From NCBI RefSeq assembly GCF_006386545.1, contig NZ_SWAR01000019.1:35732-99731 (forward strand): 64,000 bases of DNA, in the 5' to 3' direction. Each line of letters starts with the position of its first letter. The stretch's first letter is position 1. Below are positions 17,756 through 24,490 of the stretch, piece after piece. The notes under the pieces were generated by a model. That model saw only the letters and a program-made list of their open reading frames with translations, did no database searches and was not told the DNA's origin. Origin of the DNA: Methylibium rhizosphaerae. Its GTDB lineage: Bacteria; Pseudomonadota; Gammaproteobacteria; Burkholderiales; Burkholderiaceae_C. Both the position numbers and the translations under genes were made by a program.

Positions 17756-17786
17756 GCCTGAGCCGCCTTGGGCGGCAGGCTCAGGC
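17756..17786. terminator. Hairpin between convergent genes
   Basis: GCCTGAGCC (17756-17764) pairs with GGCTCAGGC (17778-17786), with an inner GCC/GGC. It overlaps the stop codon of the minus-strand membrane-protein gene and follows the Bug gene. No T-run is seen, so it is a weak bidirectional terminator candidate. Confidence 0.4.
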
Positions 17787-18683
17787 AGGCGGCGCCGCCT
17801 GGTCCTGTGCCACCTCGGCCTGCTCGGCTTCGTAGCGCTGCAGCGCCCGCGCGAGCTGCGCTTCTTCTTCGGGGCTGCCGATCACCGTGCTCAGGTGCTC
17901 GAAGTAGACGTTGGCGATGTCGTCGCTGGTGAGCACCAGCAGCGCCGTCGTGGCGTCGCCGGCCGAGCCGCCCTCGAGCGCGGTGGTGTCGCCGGCGCGC
18001 CGCGGCTGGTCGCTGGTGATCTTGACGGTGCCCGAGCGGGCGCCGCGCAGCACGATGTAGCTGATGGTGCCGTCGGCCTTGGCATAGAAGTCCTGCAGGA
18101 TGCCGTCGTAGATGAGCACGAGGTCCTCGTGCGCCGTCTTGGACAGCACGTGGGCGCGCACCAGCCGCGCCTCGGTCTGCTTGGAGCCGCTGCGCGCGGC
18201 GCCCTCGCGCTTGCGGCCTTCTTCGAGCATGAACAGGTAGCGGTGCCGCATGAGCGGCAGCCAGCCGCTGCTCACGCCCCAGCCGCCGGCCAGGCCCAGC
18301 GCGAAGGCGGCGCCGGCCACGATGGCGAAGTAGGCGAGGATCCACGGCGCGAACGCATCGAACATGCCGTTGAGCGCACGCTGCGGGCGCCCCGGCAGCG
18401 TGGCGCCGTCGATGCGCAGCACGGCGGCGAGCTGGTCGAAGTCGATGCAGGGCACGGCCGCGAGCCAGCCGCGGGAGGCACCGCACACCACCGCGCTGTT
18501 GATCACGCTGTAGGCCAGCGCATGCACGAAGAAGCTGACCACCACCGCGCCGGCCAGCTGGCCCAGCGGGCTGGCCGGGACGCTTTCGCGGGTGACCTGG
18601 TGGGGGGCATAGAAGCCCCAGAAGAAAAAGAAACCGGGGAGCAGGAGGACGACGAGGACGCCGGTCGCCCAGGCGATGGACAT
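17781..18683 (-). CDS. Membrane protein of unknown function
   Basis: A 300-residue protein with N-terminal hydrophobic segments at about 5-25, 45-65 and 110-135, and a soluble, probably cytoplasmic C-terminal half rich in Glu/Ala. The cytoplasmic part contains DLVLIYDGILQDFYAKADGTISYIVLRGA and a Gln/Glu-rich tail. It could belong to the DUF6338-like membrane proteins, but I cannot confirm this. It follows the 70-residue gene at 18705 by 21 bases on the same strand, so the two are probably co-transcribed. No function assigned. Confidence 0.7.
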   Translation of the reverse strand: MSIAWATGVLVVLLLPGFFFFWGFYAPHQVTRESVPASPLGQLAGAVVVSFFVHALAYSVINSAVVCGASRGWLAAVPCIDFDQLAAVLRIDGATLPGRPQRALNGMFDAFAPWILAYFAIVAGAAFALGLAGGWGVSSGWLPLMRHRYLFMLEEGRKREGAARSGSKQTEARLVRAHVLSKTAHEDLVLIYDGILQDFYAKADGTISYIVLRGARSGTVKITSDQPRRAGDTTALEGGSAGDATTALLVLTSDDIANVYFEHLSTVIGSPEEEAQLARALQRYEAEQAEVAQDQAAPPA

Positions 18684-18704
18684 GGGGGAAGAAGGGGGGG
18701 GTGG

Positions 18705-18917
18705 TCAGCCGGCGAGACGGCTGGCGCCGTCGTTCGCGGCGGTGGCCGCCCGGACGGCGCGGTCGCGCAGGTCTTCGATCTCCTGGATGACCGTGCCGAG
18801 GTTCACGGTGCGGCGCGAGGGCTTGGACAGCACCTGCATCACGATGCCGGCGTTGCCGCCGGCCAGGCGCACCAGGCTCGTGTACAGCGCGTCATCCTTG
18901 TCTTTGAGGACCTGCAT
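18705..18917 (-). CDS. Small protein of unknown function
   Basis: A 70-residue, mostly helical soluble protein with no signal peptide. The middle holds GGNAGIVMQVLSKPSRRTVNLGTVIQEIEDLRD, and the tail is Ala-rich. The start at ATG 18917 is preceded on the minus strand by a GGAGAAGG-type purine run (TCTCCGGC region complement), an acceptable ribosome site. It sits directly before the membrane-protein gene and is probably its operon partner. Not recognised. Confidence 0.6.
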   Translation of the reverse strand: MQVLKDKDDALYTSLVRLAGGNAGIVMQVLSKPSRRTVNLGTVIQEIEDLRDRAVRAATAANDGASRLAG

Positions 18918-18974
18918 GCCTTCTCCGGCTCGACTGTCGAACTGCGGGGATTATCAGGGCGGGTGCTGATGTTC

Positions 18975-19478
18975 TCAAGGGCATTGCAGCAACGATCCCT
19001 GCACCGTGCACATGCCTCGCGGGCCCAGCAGGTTGGGGCCGGCCCACTGCAGGCGCGTGCCGTCGCTCGCCAGGCAGCCGGCCGCGTCGCAGGCCGTCAC
19101 GGTGAGCGGCGGCGCCGGCATGGTCAGCGCCGGCGCCGGCGGCCCGCCTTGCGGCAGTGCGGGCGGCGGCATCACCGTCACCGGCGCCACGCTGACGGGC
19201 GGCGAGACCCTGGCACCAGCCGGCGGCGAACGGCGCTCGGCGCGCCCGCCGCCCAGGCAGGCGGTGGCTGCCTCGCGTTGCAGGGCCGGCAAGCGCTTGC
19301 GCGCGGCCTGTTGCCTCGGGTTGCCCTGCGGCGACGAGGCCGCCGCGGCGGCAGCCTCCTGCGCCTGCAACGCCTCGAGCGCCTGGCGGCAGGCGGCGGA
19401 ATGGGCTCGGTCGTCGGGCTGCGCGAAGGCGGCCTGGCAGGCGATGGCGACGGCAGCAGCGGCAAGGCAGGAACGCAT
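18975..19478 (-). CDS. Secreted proline/alanine-rich protein, unknown
   Basis: A 167-residue protein with a clean signal peptide (MRSCLAAAAVAIACQAAFA) and mature start near Gln20. An Ala/Gln helical stretch follows, then a low-complexity Pro/Ala/Val segment (residues about 80-130), and a C-terminal part with paired cysteines (TACDAAGCLASDGTRLQW and MCTVQGSLLQCP). Periplasmic, possibly with two disulphides. ATG 19478 is chosen for the signal peptide; the frame is open further upstream. Similar small cysteine-tailed secreted proteins are common and uncharacterised in Burkholderiales. Confidence 0.65.
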   Translation of the reverse strand: MRSCLAAAAVAIACQAAFAQPDDRAHSAACRQALEALQAQEAAAAAASSPQGNPRQQAARKRLPALQREAATACLGGGRAERRSPPAGARVSPPVSVAPVTVMPPPALPQGGPPAPALTMPAPPLTVTACDAAGCLASDGTRLQWAGPNLLGPRGMCTVQGSLLQCP

Positions 19479-19578
19479 GGCGGTTGGAGCGCGGCAGGTG
19501 TTGCGAGTTCGCATCGAGGGCCCGTTCGAACAGGCGGCAAGACAGAATGCGGCTCGAACCAGCTGCCCGGGCCTGCGC

Positions 19579-19971
19579 ATGTTCTCCCACATCTTCGTCG
19601 GCACCAACGATTTCGAACGCGCCCTGGCCTTCTACCGGCCGCTGATGGCCGCGCTGGACATCGAGCCGCGCTTCTGCGAGGCCGGGCGCCCGTGGGCCGG
19701 CTGGCAGACCACCGGCGGGCCCAGGCCGCTGTTCCTCATCGGCAAGCCGTACGACCAGCAGGCGCACCAGCCGGGCAACGGGCAGATGGTGGCCTTCCTG
19801 GCCGACAGCCGGGCCGCGGTGGACCGAGCCCATGCGGTGGCGCTGGCCCACGGCGGACGCTGCGAAGGCCCGCCCGGCCTGCGGCCCGAGTACCACGCTC
19901 ACTACTACGGCGCCTACTTCCGCGACCCCGACGGCAACAAGCTGTGCGTGGCGTGTCACAAGGCGCCATGA
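19579..19971 (+). CDS. VOC/glyoxalase-fold protein
   Basis: A 130-residue vicinal-oxygen-chelate protein made of two beta-alpha-beta-beta-beta units. The opening FSHIFVGTNDFERALAFYRPLM and the closing YYGAYFRDPDGNKLCVACH are the standard halves, with possible metal ligands His4 and Glu/His positions of the second module. Enzymes of this fold include lactoylglutathione lyases and fosfomycin-resistance proteins; no substrate can be read here. The stop overlaps the start of the next gene (ATGA). Confidence 0.82.
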   Translation: MFSHIFVGTNDFERALAFYRPLMAALDIEPRFCEAGRPWAGWQTTGGPRPLFLIGKPYDQQAHQPGNGQMVAFLADSRAAVDRAHAVALAHGGRCEGPPGLRPEYHAHYYGAYFRDPDGNKLCVACHKAP

Positions 19972-20225
19972 AACACGCATCCGAGCAGGCCCTTCGCGAG
20001 CTGCAGCCGCTGCTCGAAGCGCTGCGCCAGCTCGGCCCGCTGGTCGAACGGACCCCCGGCGCGTTCTACCTGAAGTCCCGCGCCTTCCTGCATTTCCATG
20101 AAGACCCGTCGGGCCTCTATGCCGACGTGAAGCTCGACCTGGCCACCTTCACCCGGCTGCGTGTGAGCACGCAGCAGGAACAGGCGCAGCTGCTGCAGCA
20201 GGTGCGCGGCGCGCTGACCGCGTGA
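19968..20225 (+). CDS. Small protein translationally coupled to the VOC gene
   Basis: An 85-residue soluble protein starting at the ATGA overlap with the VOC gene. The core GAFYLKSRAFLHFHEDPSGLYADVKLD looks like a compact alpha/beta unit, and the C-terminus is a Gln-rich helix. The coupling suggests a partner or regulator of the VOC protein. Family not recognised. Confidence 0.65.
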   Translation: MKHASEQALRELQPLLEALRQLGPLVERTPGAFYLKSRAFLHFHEDPSGLYADVKLDLATFTRLRVSTQQEQAQLLQQVRGALTA

Positions 20226-20229
20226 TGGC

Positions 20230-20243
20230 TTGATGCGCATCAA
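20230..20243. promoter_or_regulatory. Perfect FNR/ANR-type box
   Basis: TTGATGCGCATCAA is an exact match to TTGAT-N4-ATCAA. Its centre is 81 bases before ATG 20318 of the DUF2189-like membrane-protein gene, a spacing that suits activation from about -41.5 with a leader of about 40 bases. It is the best oxygen-regulator site in the window. Confidence 0.65.
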
Positions 20244-20317
20244 GCCGGAGCTGGCGCCCCCAGGCACCGGTGGCTAGCATCGGTCATCCGCAGCAGCCGC
20301 CCCTCGGGAGGTTCGTC

Positions 20318-21100
20318 ATGGAACACCTGCTCGACTCCGCCCGCAACGCCTCGCGACCCGCCGCGATGCCGCAGGTCCGCAAGGTGGAAGCCGCCCGCCC
20401 CCTCGTCTGGCTGCGGCGCGGCGCGGCCGATCTGCTGCGAGCCCCTGTCATCGGGCTCGGCACTGGCGCCCTGGTGGCGGCCGTCGGCTGGCTGCTGGTG
20501 GCCACCACCTGGAAGGCCCTCTACCTCGCGCCCGCCTTGCTCGGCGGCTTCCTGCTGGCGGCGCCCTTCATCGCGATCGGGCTGTATGCCGTATCGCGCC
20601 AGCTCGAGCAGGGGCAATCGCCCGACGCCAGGCAGGCCTGGCTGTCGTGGCGCGGCAATGCCGAGTCGATCGCGCTGTTCGGCCTGCTGCTGGCGCTGGC
20701 CTGCATCGTCTGGGAACGCACCGCCGCCATCGTGTTCGCCTTCTTCTACACCGGCGAGGCACTGACGCTTTCGAACCTGCTGTGGGACCTGCTGGCCGGC
20801 CGCCTCACCGCGCTGGCCGTCACCTTCACCGTCGCCGGCGGGCTGCTGGCGGCGCTGGTGTTCGCGCTCGGCGTGGTGAGCGCGCCCCTGCTGATCGACC
20901 GGCCGGTGGACGTGGTCACCGCCATCCTGACCAGCCTGCGCTGCTGCGCGGCCAACCCGGCCGCGATGCTGGTGTGGGCCGCGCTGATTGCGGGGCTCAC
21001 CGTGCTCGGTTTCGCCACGCTGATGCTGGGCCTCGTGGTGGTGTTCCCGCTGCTGGCCTTCGCCAGCTGGCATGCCTGCCGGGACCTCGTCGGGCCGTGA
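20318..21100 (+). CDS. DUF2189-like multi-span membrane protein
   Basis: A 260-residue inner-membrane protein with about six hydrophobic segments. It begins with a soluble head, then WLRRGAADLLRAPVIGLGTGALVA, AAPFIAIGLYAVSRQLEQGQSP and GVVSAPLLIDRPVDVVTAILTSLRC, features of the DUF2189 group in Proteobacteria. ATG 20318 follows a GGGAGG site. The family has no established role, though it is often found with respiratory genes. The perfect FNR-type box upstream suggests oxygen-dependent expression. Confidence 0.75.
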   Translation: MEHLLDSARNASRPAAMPQVRKVEAARPLVWLRRGAADLLRAPVIGLGTGALVAAVGWLLVATTWKALYLAPALLGGFLLAAPFIAIGLYAVSRQLEQGQSPDARQAWLSWRGNAESIALFGLLLALACIVWERTAAIVFAFFYTGEALTLSNLLWDLLAGRLTALAVTFTVAGGLLAALVFALGVVSAPLLIDRPVDVVTAILTSLRCCAANPAAMLVWAALIAGLTVLGFATLMLGLVVVFPLLAFASWHACRDLVGP

Positions 21101-21183
21101 AGGCTGCCCGCCACCCACCCTGCAAACAAAGCGTTGCAAGTTCCGACTAAATATTCGCGGCGCTGATTCGTCTTCTCTCTGAA

Positions 21184-21207
21184 GCCCGCCCTGTTGCCAG
21201 GGCGGGC
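21184..21207 (+). promoter_or_regulatory. Leader hairpin of the siderophore operon
   Basis: GCCCGCCCT (21184-21192) and AGGGCGGGC (21199-21207) form a perfect 9-bp stem with a 6-base loop. CTGAA (21179-21183) and TTCAG (21211-21215) extend it. The GGGAGA ribosome site of alcA follows at once. No U-run, so this may be an mRNA stability or translation element rather than a terminator. Confidence 0.45.
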
Positions 21208-21224
21208 CCCTTCAGGGAGAAGAG

Positions 21225-22541
21225 ATGCAAACCTACGACTTCATTGCGGTCGGGCTCGGTCCTTTCAACTTGAGCCTGGCCTGCCTGATGGCGCCCTTGA
21301 AAGAACACAAGGGCCTGTTCCTCGAGCGCAACGCTCAGTTCGCCTGGCACCCGGGCATGCTGGTCGAGCGCTGCACGCTGCAGAACCCCTTCCTTGCGGA
21401 CCTGGTGTCGCTGGCCGACCCGACCAGCCGCTTCAGCTACCTCAACTACTGCAAGCAGCAGGGCCGCATCTATGCCTGCTACGTGCGCGAGAACCTCTAT
21501 CTCACGCGGCACGAATACAACCGCTATTGCCAGTGGGCCACCTCGCAGCTGAACAACCTCGCGTTCAGCCGGGAGGTCACCGAGATCACCTTCGACGAGG
21601 CGCAGGGCCACTACGTGGTACGCGGGCACGACCTCGCATCGGCATCGCAGCCCAGGCCCTTCGAGCACCGCGCACGCCGGCTGGTGCTGGGCGTGGGCTC
21701 GGTGCCGCGGCTGCCGGCCTGCTGCGAGCCGGGCGCGCCCCATGTGCACAGCGCTTCCTACCTCGCCCACAAGGCGCGGCTTCAGGCCGGGCGCTCCATC
21801 ACCATCGTGGGCAGCGGCCAGAGCGCGGCCGAGATCTATTACGACCTGCTGGGCGAGATCGACCGCCACGGCTACCAGCTCAACTGGGTCACGCGGTCGC
21901 CCCGCTTCTTCCAGATGGAGACCGGCAAGCTCACGCTGGAGCTGATCTCTCCGGACTACATCGAGCACTTCTACGCGCTGCCGCCGGCGCGCAAGGCCGA
22001 GATCCTGCTCGACCAGAAGAGCATCTACAACGGCATCAACACCCAGCTGGTCAACGCCATCTACGAACGGCTCGACGAGCGGCGCGATGAACTGCGCCAC
22101 CGCACCCAGCTGCTGCCCGGCATGGAGCTGGTGCGCTGCCGGCACGACGCGCAGGCGGGCCGCTACGAGCTCGAGTTCGAGCACACCGATCTCAGCCGGC
22201 GCTACCGGCACGCCACCGACGGCCTGGTGTTCGCCACCGGCTACGCACCGCGCGTGCCGGCCTTCATCGAAGGCATACGACACCGCATCGCCTGGGATGA
22301 ACAGGGCCGCTACCGCCAGGCGCGCAACTATGCGGTGGACCATGCGGGGCGCGAGGTCTTCGTGCAGAACGCCGGCTTCCACAGCCACGGCCTGTCGAAC
22401 CCCGACCTCGGCATGACCTGCCACCGCAACGCGGTGCTGATCCGGGAACTCACCGGCATCGAGTACTACCCGATCGAGACGCACACCGCGGTGCAGGACT
22501 TCGTGCCGCGCGCGGGCCTCGGCTTCGTCGAGGTTGCATGA
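21225..22541 (+). CDS. alcA: Diamine N-hydroxylase of a hydroxamate siderophore pathway (AlcA-like)
   Basis: A 438-residue flavin N-monooxygenase of the IucD/SidA/PvdA/AlcA family that hydroxylates an amine of putrescine, cadaverine, lysine or ornithine. FAD motif GLGPFNLSLA at residues 9-18, NADPH motif IVGSGQSAAEIYYDLL near 190-205, and the C-terminal DGLVFATGYAPR are all present. ATG 21225 has a GGGAGAAGAG site. Gene order with AlcB-, AlcC-, AlcD- and AlcE-like genes downstream matches the Bordetella alcaligin operon, so putrescine is the likeliest substrate (inference). Confidence 0.88.
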   Translation: MQTYDFIAVGLGPFNLSLACLMAPLKEHKGLFLERNAQFAWHPGMLVERCTLQNPFLADLVSLADPTSRFSYLNYCKQQGRIYACYVRENLYLTRHEYNRYCQWATSQLNNLAFSREVTEITFDEAQGHYVVRGHDLASASQPRPFEHRARRLVLGVGSVPRLPACCEPGAPHVHSASYLAHKARLQAGRSITIVGSGQSAAEIYYDLLGEIDRHGYQLNWVTRSPRFFQMETGKLTLELISPDYIEHFYALPPARKAEILLDQKSIYNGINTQLVNAIYERLDERRDELRHRTQLLPGMELVRCRHDAQAGRYELEFEHTDLSRRYRHATDGLVFATGYAPRVPAFIEGIRHRIAWDEQGRYRQARNYAVDHAGREVFVQNAGFHSHGLSNPDLGMTCHRNAVLIRELTGIEYYPIETHTAVQDFVPRAGLGFVEVA

Positions 22542-22573
22542 GACACCCTGTGTCAACGTGGATGTCACGGGCC

Positions 22574-22679
22574 GGCGAGGGGCAGACATCCTTGCGGGCC
22601 GAGCGCCGGGCCGCTCCCAAGCCGGCCCGCATCCCCCCGGGGGATCGGCCGGCGTACTCGCCGGGCGAGGGGCAGACAT
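22574..22679. repeat. Dispersed GC-rich repeat with 16-bp flanking direct repeats
   Basis: GGCGAGGGGCAGACAT occurs at 22574-22589 and again at 22664-22679, exactly 90 bases apart, the second copy ending in the start codon of the exporter gene. The DNA between contains a GC-rich core with inverted repeats (CCCCCCGGGGG). The core shares GCGCCGGGCCGC-CCCAAGCC and GGCGTACTCG blocks with the minus strand of the 90-bp tandem repeat at 61299-61508. It is the same repeat family, here as a single degenerate unit. Confidence 0.7.
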
Positions 22680-23901
22680 GAACGCGACCGCAAGCTCCTT
22701 CGGCGCACTGCGCCGCGCGATCGTTTTCATGTCGGCCTTCGCGGTTATCAGCGATGCGGTGCTGATCGCGTTCTACCCGCAGTTCTTCGAAAGCCGCTAC
22801 GGCATCACCAGCGAGTTCCACGTGGGCGCCTACATCGCGGCCATCTCGATCGCGGTGATGTTCACCCTGCCCCTGTGGGCCCGGGTGGCGCAGCGCGTCG
22901 AGACGATGCAGCTGCTGCTCGTCACCCAGTGCGCCGCTGGCCTCTTGTGCCTGGCCAGCGCCTTCGCCGAGAGCCTGGCGGGCTACTGGGTGCTGTCGAT
23001 GCTGATGTTCATGTGCAAGAGCAGCTACCTGCTCATGTACCCCTACCTGATGCGACTCGAGAAGCCCGAGGACCACGGCCACACCATCGGGCTCCTGTCG
23101 GTGGTGGTGCACCTGGGCGGCATCTTCGGCGCGGTGGCCGGCGGCTGGCTGCTGCAGAGCGTGGACCCCGCGGCCTGCCTGTGGCTCATGGCGGGCGGCG
23201 ACTTCGCCCAGATGCTGGTGTGCGCCTGGCTCATCGGCAGCGGCCGCGTCGTCAGGGTGCTGGGCACCGAGCCGTCCCCGCAGGCTCGGTCTGCACGGCG
23301 CGGCATCGGCACCCGCACGCTGGTGCTGTGTTTGATCACGCTGACCTTCACCTTCTCGGCCTACCTGATCCGGCCGTTCTTCTCGGTCTACTGGCAGCAG
23401 GTGTCGCCCGGCTCGCTGCCGGCGGAAAGCGGCATGGTGTTCGCCATCCCCGGCGCGGTGGCCCTGATAGCGCTGTTCGTCAACCGGCATGCGAGCCGGC
23501 GCTTCGACCACGTGCTGGCCAACCTGCTGCTGGGCAGCCTGGGCCTGCTGATGCAGGCGGCCCCTTCGGAGCCGCTCATCCTGCTGGGCCGCGTGCTGTA
23601 CGGCTGGTCGCTGTTCCAGCTGATCGTGAAGTTCGAGGTGGTGCTGTTCCGCTTCAGCAAGCCCGACGACTACGCCCGCGACTTCAGCGTCTTCAACTTC
23701 TTCCAGAACCTGGGCGTGCTGCTGTCGTCGTTTGCCGCCGGTGCCCTGGTGGGACCGTTCGGCATCGCGGTCACCTTCGTCATCGCCTCGGCCTGCCTGC
23801 TGCTCACTGCCGCGCTCGACGCGCTGCTGCTGGGCTGCGACCGCCAGCACGCCGCCACCGCGCCTTCCGTCCCTCTAGGAGCCGCCCACCATGCGAACTG
23901 A
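22678..23901 (+). CDS. alcS: MFS siderophore exporter (AlcS-like)
   Basis: A 407-residue major-facilitator protein with about twelve hydrophobic segments. It runs from AIVFMSAFAVISDAVLIAFYPQFF through SSYLLMYPYLMRLEKPEDHGHTIGLLS to a C-terminal helix at VIASACLLLTAALDALLLG. In Bordetella, AlcS exports alcaligin and lies at the end of the operon; here an equivalent gene sits second, right after alcA. ATG 22678 is favoured (CGAGGGG site inside the repeat) over an in-frame ATG at 22534 that would translate the repeat. It overlaps alcB by 11 bases. Confidence 0.75.
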   Translation: MNATASSFGALRRAIVFMSAFAVISDAVLIAFYPQFFESRYGITSEFHVGAYIAAISIAVMFTLPLWARVAQRVETMQLLLVTQCAAGLLCLASAFAESLAGYWVLSMLMFMCKSSYLLMYPYLMRLEKPEDHGHTIGLLSVVVHLGGIFGAVAGGWLLQSVDPAACLWLMAGGDFAQMLVCAWLIGSGRVVRVLGTEPSPQARSARRGIGTRTLVLCLITLTFTFSAYLIRPFFSVYWQQVSPGSLPAESGMVFAIPGAVALIALFVNRHASRRFDHVLANLLLGSLGLLMQAAPSEPLILLGRVLYGWSLFQLIVKFEVVLFRFSKPDDYARDFSVFNFFQNLGVLLSSFAAGALVGPFGIAVTFVIASACLLLTAALDALLLGCDRQHAATAPSVPLGAAHHAN

Positions 23902-24490
23902 TTTCCACGCCGCGCTCGCCAAGCCCTACGAATGGGATGCGCAGATCACGCTGCGAGCGCTCGACTTCGAGCGCGACATCCCGCTGCTGCATCACTGGTT
24001 CACCCAGGACTACGCCGCGTTCTGGAACATGCAGGACCACACCGAGGCCCAGGTGCGCGAGTTCTACGAAGACCTGGTCGCCTGCGGCCATGCGGGTGCC
24101 TGCATGGGCCTGGTCGACGGCTCGCCGGCCTTCCTGGTGGAGTGCTACGACCCTGCATTCGACGAGCTGGCCGGCCACTACCCGGTGCGCCCCGGCGACG
24201 TGGGCATGCATTTCTTCGTCGGGCCCGCCCGCGATCGCATCCACGGCTACACGCGCCGCGTGTTCCGCGCGCTCATGAGCTTCATCTTCGAGCGGCTGCA
24301 GGCGCGCCGCGTGGTGGTGGAGCCGGACGCACGCAACCACAAGGTGCACCTGCTCAACCGCGACATGGGTTTCGTGGACGAGCGCCCTGTGCGCCTCACC
24401 CGCAAGCTCGCCCTGCTTTCGTTCTGCACGCGCGAGCAGTTCATCAACGCCCAAGCCCGCATCCACACCGAAGAGGAATACGCCGAATGA
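23891..24490 (+). CDS. alcB: N-hydroxydiamine acyltransferase (AlcB-like, GNAT)
   Basis: A 199-residue GNAT acyltransferase of the IucB/AlcB/RhbD group, with HHWFTQDYAAFWNMQDHT at the N-terminal substrate side and the acetyl-CoA region RRVVVEPDARNHKVHLLNRDMGF. It should attach a succinyl or acetyl group to the hydroxylated diamine made by AlcA. AGGAG lies nine bases before ATG 23891. It overlaps the exporter gene by 11 bases and alcC by four (ATGA). The acyl donor is inferred from the pathway. Confidence 0.87.
   Translation: MRTDFHAALAKPYEWDAQITLRALDFERDIPLLHHWFTQDYAAFWNMQDHTEAQVREFYEDLVACGHAGACMGLVDGSPAFLVECYDPAFDELAGHYPVRPGDVGMHFFVGPARDRIHGYTRRVFRALMSFIFERLQARRVVVEPDARNHKVHLLNRDMGFVDERPVRLTRKLALLSFCTREQFINAQARIHTEEEYAE

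Noticed and set aside
22534..22677. An earlier in-frame ATG for the exporter that would add 48 residues
   Set aside because: The extra residues are repeat-encoded, low in hydrophobicity, and the exporter family starts at the first helix. ATG 22678 has its own ribosome site.
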